DNA of 64,000 bases from M3007 sp037445225 (GCA_037445225.1 JBBIKW010000015.1:44168-108167), one strand, 5' to 3'. Positions 17,421 to 27,700 are shown, numbered from the stretch's first letter. Notes: generated by a model from the sequence alone, not told the origin. Program-made: numbers and translations.

Positions 17421-17887
17421 AAGTAGAGGTTTGGGCAATGGGAAAAACAACGGAACCCTACCTGGATACAGGCATCGCCCTCTATGAAAAGCGGCTGAGC
17501 TATTGCCTACCTTTTAAGTGGATATGTCTGCCTGTGCCTAAGGGGAAATACAGCGATCCCCACCGCATTACCCAGGAAGAGGGGCAGCAAGTGTTGAACA
17601 GGCTAACTGCCGAGGACTACCTCATCCTCTTAGACGAGCGCGGCCTACAGCTCAGCTCCGTTGAATTGGCGCATTGGCTACAGCAGCGCCTACAGATGCC
17701 GGCCAAACGCCTCATTTTCTTAATAGGCGGTCCTTACGGCTTTTCGCCCCACGTGTATGCGCGCGCCGATGCCCAACTGGCCCTAAGCCGGTTGACCTTT
17801 TCCCACCAGATGGTGCGGCTTTTCTTGTTGGAACAGCTGTATCGAGCCATGACTATTCTGCAAAACAAACCGTATCACCACGAATGA
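17417..17887 (+). CDS. rlmH: 23S rRNA (pseudouridine1915-N3)-methyltransferase RlmH
   Basis: 156 aa, the normal length. The ATG at 17417 overlaps the previous stop (ATGA); the longer frame from 17381 is a read-through of the upstream gene. SPOUT-fold motifs are clear: LLDERG near the middle, the SAM-binding knot FLIGGPYGFSP, then LALSRLTFSHQMVRLFLLEQ and the diagnostic C-terminus KPYHHE. The enzyme methylates pseudouridine 1915 in helix 69 of 23S rRNA on assembled 70S ribosomes. Confidence 0.96.
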   Translation: MKVEVWAMGKTTEPYLDTGIALYEKRLSYCLPFKWICLPVPKGKYSDPHRITQEEGQQVLNRLTAEDYLILLDERGLQLSSVELAHWLQQRLQMPAKRLIFLIGGPYGFSPHVYARADAQLALSRLTFSHQMVRLFLLEQLYRAMTILQNKPYHHE

Positions 17888-18516
17888 TCGTTACCTACTT
17901 CCTCATCGGTGTCACTGCAGCTGCCTCTTGGTGGGCCTTCAACAACCCCTCCTTCTTTCACCAGTGTAAGCATTGGCCCTACGCCGAAGCCCAGCGCGGC
18001 GAATATTACCGCTTAATCACGGGCGGCTTTCTGCACGCCGACTACGTGCACTTGTTGTTCAACATGATCACGCTCTATTTCTTTGGAGGCGTGGTCGAGC
18101 CGGCCTTTAGCCAGCTCTTTTCCGCTGCTGGCCCACTCTTATACGCGGTATTCTATCTGATGGCCATTGCTGCGGCGTCTTTGGCGACGTATTTCCGCTA
18201 CCGCCATACGCCACATTTCGCCAGCATCGGCGCTTCGGGCGCCACCTCTGCCGTCCTCTTTGCCGCCATTCTCTTTACCCCTACCATGAGCCTTTACCTC
18301 ATGTTTATCCCCATACCCATTCCCGCCGTGGTGTTTGCCGTGTTCTACCTGTGGTATTCCTCTCACGCTGCGCGACGAGGCGGCGACGGCGTCGACCATT
18401 TAGCCCACTTCTTCGGTGCCGTCTTTGGATTCGTGTTTCCGCTCTTCTTAAAGCCCGAATTGTTCGAGCATTTCATCGTCGAGGTGGGTTATTGGGCTTC
18501 CTCCCTGATCGGGTAG
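17884..18516 (+). CDS. Rhomboid-family intramembrane serine protease
   Basis: 210 aa with about six hydrophobic segments. Start at 17884 overlaps the rlmH stop (ATGA). The family motifs are in order: a WxR-like loop region, HADYVHLLFNM in the second helix, the catalytic serine in SIGASGATSA, and the catalytic histidine in DHLAHFFGAVFGF, forming the Ser-His dyad. The protein would cleave transmembrane substrates in the inner membrane. The length fits the minimal six-helix form. Its convergent neighbour begins one base beyond its stop. Confidence 0.92.
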   Translation: MIVTYFLIGVTAAASWWAFNNPSFFHQCKHWPYAEAQRGEYYRLITGGFLHADYVHLLFNMITLYFFGGVVEPAFSQLFSAAGPLLYAVFYLMAIAAASLATYFRYRHTPHFASIGASGATSAVLFAAILFTPTMSLYLMFIPIPIPAVVFAVFYLWYSSHAARRGGDGVDHLAHFFGAVFGFVFPLFLKPELFEHFIVEVGYWASSLIG

Positions 18517-18517
18517 A

Positions 18518-19567
18518 TTAGCGGCGGAGGATGTTCTCCAAATCTTTGAGAAGTTGTTGCCCAGCGGGCGAAAGGCGCTGGACGACGGTCGAGTCACTTT
18601 GAGACAGCATGAGCAGGGAGAAATTATCGGCTAGAACCTCATCGGGGTGAATGATGTATGTCGTGTTGTCGCCAATTTGCCGATAAAAGTCGGGCAGCTG
18701 TTTCATGTCCAACGTACTGTGCCACCCGTCGGGAGCGGTGCGCACCTCCCAATAGCCATCGGGTTGCAAGGCGATTTCAAAAAGGCTAAACTCCAAATAG
18801 CTAAAGAATAAGCGTTTATGCGGAGTATATCCCGCTTCATTGGCATAAATAATAGGTATAGCGTAGATAGTGCGGCGGTTGGGAGTGGTGAGCGCAATCT
18901 TTTGGGCAAAATCTACCCCGTCGGGGTTGTGCAGAAGGCGCTGTGCTAAGGGTTCCGGCAGATGTAGGCGCTCTAAGCCAATGGACTCGAACCCAATGCG
19001 CCAGTACAGCTGGGCGCGTTTGTCGGGGTGTGTGCGCGAGTAAATATGAAAGAGCTCGTGGTACATGGTATTTAAAAAGTCCCGGCGAAGCTGCGACTGA
19101 AAGGCGTCTTGCGGGATAACGATGGCGTTTTGGCGCGTATAGAAAACCGAGGGGCCATACGGCTCGCCTTTGATCTTGACGAGCAGCAGCGTATCGGGGA
19201 ACAGGTCGGGCGCTACGGAGGAGCAGGTGCGGTGTACTTGGCGCATTACTTCCAACAAAAAGGCTGCCTCCTTGTCGGTAAAGGAAGCAGCATCGCGGCA
19301 TAAGAACTGCCGCAAGTCGGACAGCAGCGTTTCGCGCTTTTGGCCGGGCTGAAGCGGCTTTTTGAGCTGTATAGAGATTTCGACAGGGGTGACGCGGTCG
19401 AAGAAGTGGTCTATAGTGTCGGTGAGCAGCGCCGCAGTTGCCTGCGCACTGTCGAGCAGGAGAATGGTGTGTCCTGGAGCAAGGGTGAGCACTCGCTCCG
19501 CTGGCTGGGCAGAGCAATGGCACAAGAGAAACAAGATGGGGCCGATGAGGCAAGAAACGTTCCGCAT
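18518..19567 (-). CDS. Putative exported zinc metallopeptidase (HExxH), lipoprotein-like
   Basis: 349 aa. The N-terminus (CLIGPILFLLCHC) is a short signal with a possible lipobox at Cys18, though the -3 to -1 residues are not ideal. HELFH (residues 170-174), preceded by FLNTMY, is a zinc-binding HExxH motif, and DEVLADNF near residue 315 could give the third ligand Glu, as in gluzincins. I do not recognise a named peptidase family. Catalytic activity is therefore a prediction. It is eight bases downstream of the sirtuin gene and probably co-transcribed with it. Confidence 0.68.
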   Translation of the reverse strand: MRNVSCLIGPILFLLCHCSAQPAERVLTLAPGHTILLLDSAQATAALLTDTIDHFFDRVTPVEISIQLKKPLQPGQKRETLLSDLRQFLCRDAASFTDKEAAFLLEVMRQVHRTCSSVAPDLFPDTLLLVKIKGEPYGPSVFYTRQNAIVIPQDAFQSQLRRDFLNTMYHELFHIYSRTHPDKRAQLYWRIGFESIGLERLHLPEPLAQRLLHNPDGVDFAQKIALTTPNRRTIYAIPIIYANEAGYTPHKRLFFSYLEFSLFEIALQPDGYWEVRTAPDGWHSTLDMKQLPDFYRQIGDNTTYIIHPDEVLADNFSLLMLSQSDSTVVQRLSPAGQQLLKDLENILRR

Positions 19568-19574
19568 GTCCTTA

Positions 19575-20285
19575 CTATTGGAAATGACGTATTAGCGCAT
19601 CGACCATCCATGGGACGCCCTCTGTGGCGGTTTTTTCTACCACGGTAACAGTTCGATGTAAGTCTATCGGGAGATTAGGGCGAGGGTCTACGTAGTAATG
19701 CGGTATCGCCTCGGGCACCCAATAGGCCAAAGAGGCTGCCGGATATACCTGGAGGGAGGTGCCCACGATGGCAAAGGCGTCGGCTCGCTTGACGAGGTCT
19801 ACGGCGCGGGGGAAGAGCGGGACATCTTCGCCGAACCATACTACGTGCGGTCGCAGTTGGTAGCCGTGTTCGCAGCAGTTGCCTAAGTGTAAGTCGCCAT
19901 CCCAGGGGTAGATGCATCCTGGGCATTTCACGGAGCGCACCTTGCGCAATTCGCCGTGCAAGTGAAGCACTCGCGTGCTGCCGGCCTGCTCGTGCAAGTC
20001 GTCGATATTTTGGGTGATGATATGCACTTCTTCAAAGTACTCCTCCAAGGCAGCCAAGGCGCGGTGGGCGGCATTGGGCGCCACTTGAAGCAATTGGCGT
20101 CGGCGCTGATTGTAAAAGTCCAAGACGCGCTCCGGATCGCGTTCCCAAGCTTCCGGCGTAGCTACCTCCTCGATGCGGTATTGTGCCCAGATGCCCTGTG
20201 GGTCGCGAAAAGTGTTAAGCCCGCTCTCGGCAGAGACGCCCGCTCCGCTAAAAATGACTATGCGCCGCTGAATTTTTCTTTTCAT
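19575..20285 (-). CDS. cobB: NAD-dependent protein deacylase, class III sirtuin (CobB type)
   Basis: 236 aa. Motifs: GAGVSAESGLNTFRD (NAD binding), TQNIDDLHE, the catalytic LHLHG, a zinc ribbon with CPGC and then GNCC, and VGTSLQVYPAASL. DFYNQRRRQ supplies the Tyr-x-x-Arg pair that in class III sirtuins binds negatively charged acyl groups, so desuccinylation or demalonylation is likely besides deacetylation. The start MKRKIQRRIVIFSGAG is short and family-typical. It is followed closely by the HExxH gene. Confidence 0.93.
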   Translation of the reverse strand: MKRKIQRRIVIFSGAGVSAESGLNTFRDPQGIWAQYRIEEVATPEAWERDPERVLDFYNQRRRQLLQVAPNAAHRALAALEEYFEEVHIITQNIDDLHEQAGSTRVLHLHGELRKVRSVKCPGCIYPWDGDLHLGNCCEHGYQLRPHVVWFGEDVPLFPRAVDLVKRADAFAIVGTSLQVYPAASLAYWVPEAIPHYYVDPRPNLPIDLHRTVTVVEKTATEGVPWMVDALIRHFQ

Positions 20286-20327
20286 AGGGCAAAAGTTTTT
20301 GGGCGAGAGAAGATAAAAGCTTTGGGC

Positions 20328-22112
20328 TTAGAAGGGGAAAAAGACCGGGATCAGCAGGCTAGCTAATATCCAGAACAGCAGGTTGAGCGGAGCGCCCACA
20401 CGAAAGAAATCGCGAAAAGAGTAATTTCCCGCAGCGTACACCATGGTGTTGGTCTGATAGCCAATGGGCGTCATGAAGCTGGCAGAAGCGGCAAAGGTAA
20501 TGGCAATGAGGAAAGGGCGCGCTGAAACGCCCATCGACTCCGCCACAGCAATGACGATAGGCGCTAACAGCACGACCGTGGCATTGTTCGACATGACCTC
20601 CGTAAGCAGGCTTGCCAGCAAATAAACTAAGCTGAGCACCACCACCGGACTGACATTGCTGCCCAAGGCGTGGATCTGGTCGGCCAACAGACGCGCTGCT
20701 CCCGTCTTCTCTAAAGCCGTTCCCAAGCTGAGCGAGCCCGCTAACAGCAGCACTACCCTCCAGCTGACGCTGCGATAGGCTTCCTCGGGGCTGATGACGC
20801 GCAGCAAGATGAGCACCAAGCAGCCTAAAAGCGCAGCTGTGACGATGGGCACTACATTGAGCGTAGCCAATGCGATAACACCCGCAATGACACCGGCCGA
20901 CAGCAACGCCTCGCGCCAAAGAAAATCGCCCTGGTCGGTGTGATTGACGATGAACAGGTCGGGATACTTGCGGTGCATCAAGTCAGACTGGTCTTTAGAA
21001 GAGCCCAAAAGAAGGCAATCCCCTGCGGCCAGCTTCCAATCGCTGATGAGGCGGTGCTCCAACCCCTTGCGCCCGCGAACGCCCAAAAACACCGCGTTGC
21101 CGAACTTGGCCTCGAAATCTATCTCCGAAAGGCGTTTGCCGGTCAAGTCAGAGTCGGGCAACACCACTACCTCATGCAATACTAAGCCAATACCAGACTT
21201 GGGAAGGGTTTCTTGGTTGTGCAGCGGCTGCACCAAGACGCGATTACGTTTTTGCAGTCGGCGTATTTTCTCTACGTCGCCTTTTACTTTTAAAACATCA
21301 TTCTCCTGGAGCACAAAGTCGTCCGGCGGAGCAAAAAAGTGTTGGTTCCCTCGCTGCACCTGAATGATCTCCACCCCCAACTCCGTGACTAAGGGAGAGG
21401 TTTTTACCGTGGTTCCTACGGAAGGTGCTCCGCTTTGGAGAACCACATTGGTCACGTATTCGCCCAGTTCAAACAGCTCCTCTATGGAGGTCTGGCGATT
21501 TTTTCCAGGAAGCAATTGCCAGCCGATAAAAAGCAAGTAGACAAAACCGCATCCTAAGAAAATAACACCCAGGGGCGTCATCTCAAACATCCCTAAGGCG
21601 CCTATGCCTCGAGCAGCGGCTATATCGCTGACCAATATATTGGTGGAGGTGCCTATCAAAGTGCAGATCCCACCGAACATAGAGGTATAGGAAAGTGGAA
21701 TGAGGAGCTTTTCTGGGCTGGCCTGGAGGTTCCGACAGCAGGAAAGCACTACAGGGATGAAAAGCGCCACCACAGGTGTGTTGTTGATAAAAGCAGAAAA
21801 GAAGGCCACCGCGATCAGCATGGTACCTGCTCCTAACCAATAGTGGCGCCGAAATAACTTCTCTAAGAGAGAGGAGACGGGGTATAGTACCCCGCTCTTT
21901 TCCACGGTAGCGCTCAGCACAAACATCGCCGCCACCGTGGCGACCGCAGTGTTGCTGAACCCTAAGAGGCCCTCTTGCGGCGTCAGTATCCCTGTCAGCA
22001 CCAGCGCTCCGATAACCACCATGGCCGTCACATCGATGGCCACTATCTCCGTAGTGAATAGGACGATAGCACCGATAAGGATAAGAAATGTTAGCAGGAT
22101 CTCTAAGCTCAT
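20328..22112 (-). CDS. SLC13 (DASS)-family carrier with central RCK_C domains
   Basis: 594 aa: an N-terminal block of about five membrane helices (FLILIGAIVLFTTEIVAID...), a cytoplasmic insert (about 205-385) with two TrkA_C/RCK_C-like domains (ENDVLKVKGDVEKIRRL; LPDSDLTGKRLSEIDFEAKF), then more helices with the family signatures VALFIPVVLSCCR, GTSTNILVS, EVMSNNATVVLLAPI and TPIGYQTNTMVYAAG. Members move sulfate, phosphate or dicarboxylates with sodium; the cargo cannot be told from sequence. Nine bases separate it from the upstream alpha/beta hydrolase on the same strand. Confidence 0.9.
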   Translation of the reverse strand: MSLEILLTFLILIGAIVLFTTEIVAIDVTAMVVIGALVLTGILTPQEGLLGFSNTAVATVAAMFVLSATVEKSGVLYPVSSLLEKLFRRHYWLGAGTMLIAVAFFSAFINNTPVVALFIPVVLSCCRNLQASPEKLLIPLSYTSMFGGICTLIGTSTNILVSDIAAARGIGALGMFEMTPLGVIFLGCGFVYLLFIGWQLLPGKNRQTSIEELFELGEYVTNVVLQSGAPSVGTTVKTSPLVTELGVEIIQVQRGNQHFFAPPDDFVLQENDVLKVKGDVEKIRRLQKRNRVLVQPLHNQETLPKSGIGLVLHEVVVLPDSDLTGKRLSEIDFEAKFGNAVFLGVRGRKGLEHRLISDWKLAAGDCLLLGSSKDQSDLMHRKYPDLFIVNHTDQGDFLWREALLSAGVIAGVIALATLNVVPIVTAALLGCLVLILLRVISPEEAYRSVSWRVVLLLAGSLSLGTALEKTGAARLLADQIHALGSNVSPVVVLSLVYLLASLLTEVMSNNATVVLLAPIVIAVAESMGVSARPFLIAITFAASASFMTPIGYQTNTMVYAAGNYSFRDFFRVGAPLNLLFWILASLLIPVFFPF

Positions 22113-22121
22113 AGGCTGAGG

Positions 22122-22838
22122 TTAAGCGCGCTGCTGCCAAAGGGCGGAAGTGTGCAGGATGTCGTAAAGGAGGTCGTGATATTCGGGAAACTCGGGTAAG
22201 TTATTGTGTCCCGCCTCTTCAATGGGAATGAGCTGAATGCGTTCGGGGGCCAACTGTCGAAGCATCTCGCTTTGTCGATAGGGGATGAGCCGATCTTTTT
22301 TGCCGTGAAAGATAAATATTGGGCAATGGACTTTTCGGATGAACAGGTCGGTGCGGATGTGGTAGCGCAGCAGCCATCGCAGCGGTAGCCAAAAACCGTA
22401 GCGATGAATGTGGTAGTAAAAGGAATAGTAAGGGCAGTCCAAGATGAGCATGTGCGGGCGGTTCCACGAGGCGATGCGCGCCGCCAATCCACTGCCTAAG
22501 GACCGCCCGTACAACACGATGCGCTCTTCGCCGTAGCGTCCGGCCAACCATTTGTAGACCTGTTGAAGATCGCTGTACAAAATGCCCTCTGTCCGTCGGC
22601 CTCGGCTTTTCCCAAAACCCCTAAAATCTAAAATGAAAAAGTCGTAGCCTTTGCCAATAAAGTCGCGGGCGAACTTGCCCCATCCCTTGATGCTGCGCGA
22701 GTTGCCCTTAATGTAAAAGACCACGCCCTTGCTGTTGGGTATCTCGAAGTGCAGGGCGTTGACTATGCCGCCGTCCTCCATGTCGAAGTTAACCTCCGAA
22801 AAGGGAAAAGGGTACCGATAGGTAAACCACTGAGGCAA
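22122..22838 (-). CDS. Alpha/beta hydrolase, N-terminus interrupted by an in-frame amber codon
   Basis: 238 aa if started at the TTG at 22838. The fold is clear: DFRGFGKSRG, nucleophile elbow LYGRSLGSGLAARIA, FHGKKDRLIPYRQSE and the catalytic His in EEAGHNNLPEF. Homologues usually have an N-terminal membrane helix. That helix is present upstream in frame (IYAGLCILFYFGQDFFFF) and is preceded by an ATG at 22949 giving MEREVLLGWLT, but a TAG at 22914-22916 separates the two. Either the gene is a fresh pseudogene, or it starts at a non-ATG codon, or the base is miscalled. The preceding bases TACTTTCG resemble a promoter box, supporting 22949 as the old start. Confidence 0.8.
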   Translation of the reverse strand: MPQWFTYRYPFPFSEVNFDMEDGGIVNALHFEIPNSKGVVFYIKGNSRSIKGWGKFARDFIGKGYDFFILDFRGFGKSRGRRTEGILYSDLQQVYKWLAGRYGEERIVLYGRSLGSGLAARIASWNRPHMLILDCPYYSFYYHIHRYGFWLPLRWLLRYHIRTDLFIRKVHCPIFIFHGKKDRLIPYRQSEMLRQLAPERIQLIPIEEAGHNNLPEFPEYHDLLYDILHTSALWQQRA

Positions 22839-23011
22839 GCGCTCTGGTCGGAAAAAGAAGAAATCTTGGCCGAAATAAAAGAGGATACACAGCCCCGCGT
22901 AAATGGTTAAGGCCTAAGTCAACCACCCTAGTAGTACCTCTCTTTCCATATGGCGAAAGTATGGTAAGAGAGAAGGATAGGGTATGGAGAGCGCAAAAAT
23001 TTGGATTGCGG

Positions 23012-24544
23012 CTACTTTGTCGCTTCCTTCAACAGGGCCTCTATAGTTTGCGCATCGCCCATCACCGTCGTCTCATCGGCTCGGCGTCGCTTCGTGTGGA
23101 TGCGCAGGATGCGTTGGTTTTCGAGCTTAACTAAGGGGTCTTTCTTGTGTTGCCATAGCCGCTCGCGCGCTTGGGCGGCGGCTTTTTCGAGGTCTACAAT
23201 AGGGAAAGGGTAGTCTTTGCCCAAGCGAAAGCCGTAGAAGGATGCCTCTAAGGGCGTCATCTGCCAGGGCGCGCGGGCAAAAGGAGGTGGTAAATGAGCC
23301 AGTTCCGGCACCCATTTTCGGATAAACGCGCTATCCGGATCGTGCTCAGCCGCTTGTTTGACGGGATTATACACCCGCACCGTGTTGACACCTGTAGTAC
23401 CGGCTTGCATCTGAAATTGCGCGTAGTGGATGCCGGGCTCGTAGTCGAGGAATTGGCGGGCTAAGTGATGCACGCCTGCTTGCCAGGGCTGCCACAGGTG
23501 GTGAGTGAGAAAGGAGACCAGCATCGACCGCATGCGGAAGTTGAGGTACCCAGTGGCCATCACGCAGCGCATGCACGCGTCTACCAGCGGAATACCCGTA
23601 TGCCCTTCGGCCCAAGCGCTAACCCACTCGGGACGCACCTCCTGCCGAATGCGGTTGAACCCGCGGTTAAGGTTTTCAAACTCTATGCGGCATTCTGTCT
23701 CAAACTTCTGGATGAAGTGGCAATGCCAAAACAGTCGGCTGCTAAAGGCGCTCAAGTTGTAGCGGTCGCCGGTGTGTTCCATAGCGATACGCGTAGCCTG
23801 CCACACTTGGCGCATGCTGAGGTTCCCCCAGGTGAGATAGGGCGATATGCGGCTGCAGCTGCGCCGTGCCGCCTCCGGTTTGGAGATGTCTTTAAAATAG
23901 CTGCTCTTGCGCTCATAGAGAAAGCTGTTGAGATAGCGCCAGGCAGCGCTCTCGCCTCCCGGCTGAAACGCCGAGCTCGGCTGCAAAAATGCCGAAGGAA
24001 GCGGAGTAAAGAGATGAGCGAGCTCATCGGTAGGGAGGTAGTACGGCTTGAAATACTGCCAGTCGGGTTGGGCCAAAGGGCGGCTCATGCGCTCTATCCA
24101 CGTTTTTTCCCACCCTTCGCGATGGTATAGGCGGCGCGTGACGCCACCCGTAGGCGTCTCTTTCCAGAGGATGCCGTGCCTTTGACAAAAGGCGGCTACC
24201 GCTCGGTCTCGGTCAAAGGTGAGGCGATTGCCCGTCTCCTCATGGGAAAAGATCGTTCGAATGGTCGTCACGGCGCGCAGCGCATCGAGCACTTCGAGCA
24301 CCTCGGCGTGAAACACGTACAGCGGGATGTGTCGAGGCGCCAAGCGCTGCCGCATATCCTCTAAGCTCTCCCATACAAATCGCCAATGCCGCAAATCGCT
24401 GTCGGGAGCGCGCATCCAAGAAGGTTCGAAGCAATACATGAGCAGCACCGGAAGCCCTTCTTCAATGGCCTGCTGCAGCGGCTCATGGTCTTCCAAACGC
24501 AGATCGCGCTTAAACCAGACAATATTGACACTCGAACCTATCAT
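23012..24544 (-). CDS. Photolyase/cryptochrome-family flavoprotein
   Basis: 510 aa. The N-terminal photolyase domain begins VNIVWFKRDLRLEDHEPLQQ and the C-terminal FAD-binding domain runs from about residue 200 (SRISPYLTWGNLSMRQVWQ; PLVDACMRCVMATGYLNFRMR; MLVSFLTHHLWQPWQ). Where classical CPD photolyases have the N-G-x-W-Q-W/AG-x-G-x-D segment, this one reads HYAQFQMQAGTTGVN followed by VRVYNPVKQ. It therefore belongs to a separate branch whose members are often annotated only as FAD-binding proteins. Light-driven DNA repair is plausible, but a photoreceptor role is not excluded. Single gene; divergent from the next T9SS gene. Confidence 0.87.
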   Translation of the reverse strand: MIGSSVNIVWFKRDLRLEDHEPLQQAIEEGLPVLLMYCFEPSWMRAPDSDLRHWRFVWESLEDMRQRLAPRHIPLYVFHAEVLEVLDALRAVTTIRTIFSHEETGNRLTFDRDRAVAAFCQRHGILWKETPTGGVTRRLYHREGWEKTWIERMSRPLAQPDWQYFKPYYLPTDELAHLFTPLPSAFLQPSSAFQPGGESAAWRYLNSFLYERKSSYFKDISKPEAARRSCSRISPYLTWGNLSMRQVWQATRIAMEHTGDRYNLSAFSSRLFWHCHFIQKFETECRIEFENLNRGFNRIRQEVRPEWVSAWAEGHTGIPLVDACMRCVMATGYLNFRMRSMLVSFLTHHLWQPWQAGVHHLARQFLDYEPGIHYAQFQMQAGTTGVNTVRVYNPVKQAAEHDPDSAFIRKWVPELAHLPPPFARAPWQMTPLEASFYGFRLGKDYPFPIVDLEKAAAQARERLWQHKKDPLVKLENQRILRIHTKRRRADETTVMGDAQTIEALLKEATK

Positions 24545-24773
24545 CTGCCTCCAACAACACGGAAACGACGTGCGCAGTTCGCACCCTTGCCTTGTTCCTG
24601 AACGGCGAGGAAGCCGAAGCGAAGAGGGATACTCCTCTTCACAGGTGTTAATCCCCTCCGAAAAGCCGGAGCAAATACTGCATACTGTCTACCTTTGGCT
24701 CGTAGCCAAAACAATAAGGCTTTTGCAGGTGATAAAATCGCCTTAATCCACTGGGTGACGAACCTTCGGTAGA

Positions 24774-27700
24774 ATGCAAAAAATCCCGTCTCCTACATTG
24801 CGTTTAGTGAGCACTTTTGTGAGTGTAGCTGCCTCCTGGGCCTTATCAAGTGCTCAAGTATGCAACGACTTAAGTGCAATCGCCTTAGGGTACTCGTGTG
24901 AAGTGTTGGTTACGCCAGACATGGTATTGGAGGGCGGCGGCCACGATACCTTATATGCAGTAGAGCTGTATACTTCCGAAGGGTTGCCCGTTGGCCCTAT
25001 TTTGGGTGCAGCGCAGCTGAATGACACACTGCAAGCTGTGGTGACGCACTTGGGCAGTGGACAGTCGTGTACGGGGCGCCTCGTGGCTATAGATGCCCTT
25101 GCGCCTTCCATCGCCTGTAGTCCTTTGAGCATTCCCTGTGTCTTGCCCGATTATTCGCCGCCTCAGTTAGCCGCCTTAGGGTTATCGGAAGCATATCCGT
25201 CCGCCGTAGAAAACTGTGGGCCCTTTTCGATGACCTTTGTCGATGGCGTTCAGTCTGTAGATTGTATTCAGGGACTTGTAGCGCGCATCTGGCGCACTTG
25301 GACCGCCGCGGATGCCTCGGGCAACACGGCCTCTTGTATTCAGCCAATAGATATCTACACGGTATCTCCAAAAAGTATCGTTTTTCCGACCGACACAGTC
25401 CTTTCCTGTGAAGACGCATGGCCAACGCCTACACAGACGGGAATACCTTCTGTATTTTTTCAACAGCAGTGGTGGCCCTTGGGCGCAAATACTTCTGCTT
25501 GTGGATTAACGGTAGACCATCAAGACCAAGTAATTCCTATGTGCGGCGGATCTGAAGTGTTGTTGCGCACCTGGACTGTATATAACAGTTGTGAAGGGCC
25601 AGGGACGGCATTCGTGCAGCAACACCTCCAACGCATCTATGTAGTGGATACTACTGGCCCGCGTCTCAAGTGCCCTAGCGACACCTTGCTCAGCACAGAC
25701 CCCTTTACTTGTGCTTGTCATTGGCAGCTGCCCGAGGTATTGCTGTCCGACGCCTGCTCCGAGATCGCAGGGGTATCGGCGCAATGGAACGTCAGGGGAG
25801 TAGACTACAGCGCCTTGGGGAATGTTGTAGACAGCGCCGGCACCTCGCCATTAATTGGCAAATGGGCAGAACCAGCACTGTTGCCGGCGGGCGAGGCCAT
25901 TGTGTTTACTTACACGGCCACCGACGCGTGTGGGAATACGACCTCGTGCTCGTTTCGCGCGGTGGTCGCTGATGACGTGCCGCCCTCGGCGCGCTGCCTT
26001 CAGTCGACTCAGGTTGCGTTAAATGCCAATGGCGAGGCCTGGCTATGGGCCAACACCCTTGACCTTGGCTCGGTAGATAACTGCGCCCCGGTGCGCTTCA
26101 AAGCGCGCCGAGACGACAGCAGCGCCTGTCTGACAGGCGACTGCTTCTACGACCGCGTCCACTTCTGCTGCAGTGATGTGGGCAAGATCGTTCCCATCGT
26201 CTTGCGCGTATACGACGTGCCTGTAGACAGTGGAGCGGTCGGCATAGAGCATTTTGCAGAAAATGCCAACGACTGCTGGGTGCAGGTGCGCGTGGTCGAT
26301 AAACTGCGGCCGGTCTGTATTCCTGTGCCCGACGTGAGCGTTTCTTGCGCAAATTTTGACCCTTCGCTGCACCAATATCCTGCGCCGTCTTTCTCGGACA
26401 ACTGCTGTTTGGACTCCGTATTTGCAGTTTCTGTAGATAGGTCGGCCTTCGACTCGCTCTGTCAGCGCGGCACCATCGTTCGCGTCTTCCAAGCGGTCGA
26501 CTGCCAAGGTCTCACCAGTACCTGTTCGCAGTACATCTTTATAGACGAAGCACTGAGCTATGCCGTTCGGTTTCCCGACGACTTGCTCGTCAACGACTGC
26601 GACTCTACGGGGCTCTATCCTCCAGCGCCGCAAATCTTGGGGCCGCACTGCTCTTGGGTCGGTATCTCTTATCAAGACAGAGTACATCAAGCCGGCAAGC
26701 TTGCCTGTTATTGGATCGAACGCGAATGGAAAATCGTCGACTGGTGCCGCTATAACCCTAACGCGCCGTTAGTAGAGGTACCCAACCCAATGCCGTCGGA
26801 AAACCCACTAGACACAGCCAACTTACCAGGGCCTATAGTGGCCCCACCGGGATTTTGGCCACCCTCCACGGTGCAGCGCATTCGCCCAACCGATGCCCAA
26901 CCTACCCATTTTGGCGTGTTTTGGTCGCCCAACGGATACTTGTATCGCCAAATCATCTTAATTCGCGACACTGTGCCGCCGGAATATCGAGGATGTCCCG
27001 AGGGAACTGTTCAGGTGTGCGATCACACGACCAACGCTGCTGAGTTTTGGAATGCACCGCAGTGGAACCATCCGCTTGTGCCCAACAGCTCAGACCTCTG
27101 TGAAGCCGCCGTCGACTTGGCCGTCACAGCTAGGGATCTGTGCTCGAAAGGAAACCTCAATGTTCGGTATCGGCTCTTTTTAGATTTAGATGGCGACGGC
27201 GCGCAAGAGACGGTAGTCAGCAGCGACAATCCACCACCGGCGGGCACAGTGCGTTATGGCAATGCGCTCACGCCGGATTTTGCCGGCGGCGAGCTGCGGC
27301 CCTTCGACCTGCGCCCCGTACCGCCTGAAGAAAAATACCGCTTTACCATCCAGCTCGGCGGTAGCGCCAACTTGTCGGGCTTTTTGCGCTGGAACACAGA
27401 GAAAGAGCCCTTTCAGTACGCGTTGCCTCAATTGCCGCACGGCGAGCACCGCATCGAGTGGACCGCCGACGACGGTTGCGGCAATCGCTCCGTATGCGCT
27501 TACCCGGTGCTGGTGCGCGATTGCCGCCCACCTGACCTGGTCTGCCTTGCCGGGCTCAACGTTAACCTGCCTCATGGCCATCCGGTGCCTCTGTATGCTT
27601 CCGATTTCCTCCTCTCTGTCGAGGACAACTGTACCCCTCTTTCTTCAGTGCGCTTAGGGATACGGCGCGCAGACAGCGGCGTGGGGTTTCCTCAGCTGCC

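Noticed and set aside
24654..24670. Hairpin CTCCGAAAAGCCGGAG
   Set aside because: Five-bp stem only and not placed after any gene; too weak for a terminator or riboswitch.
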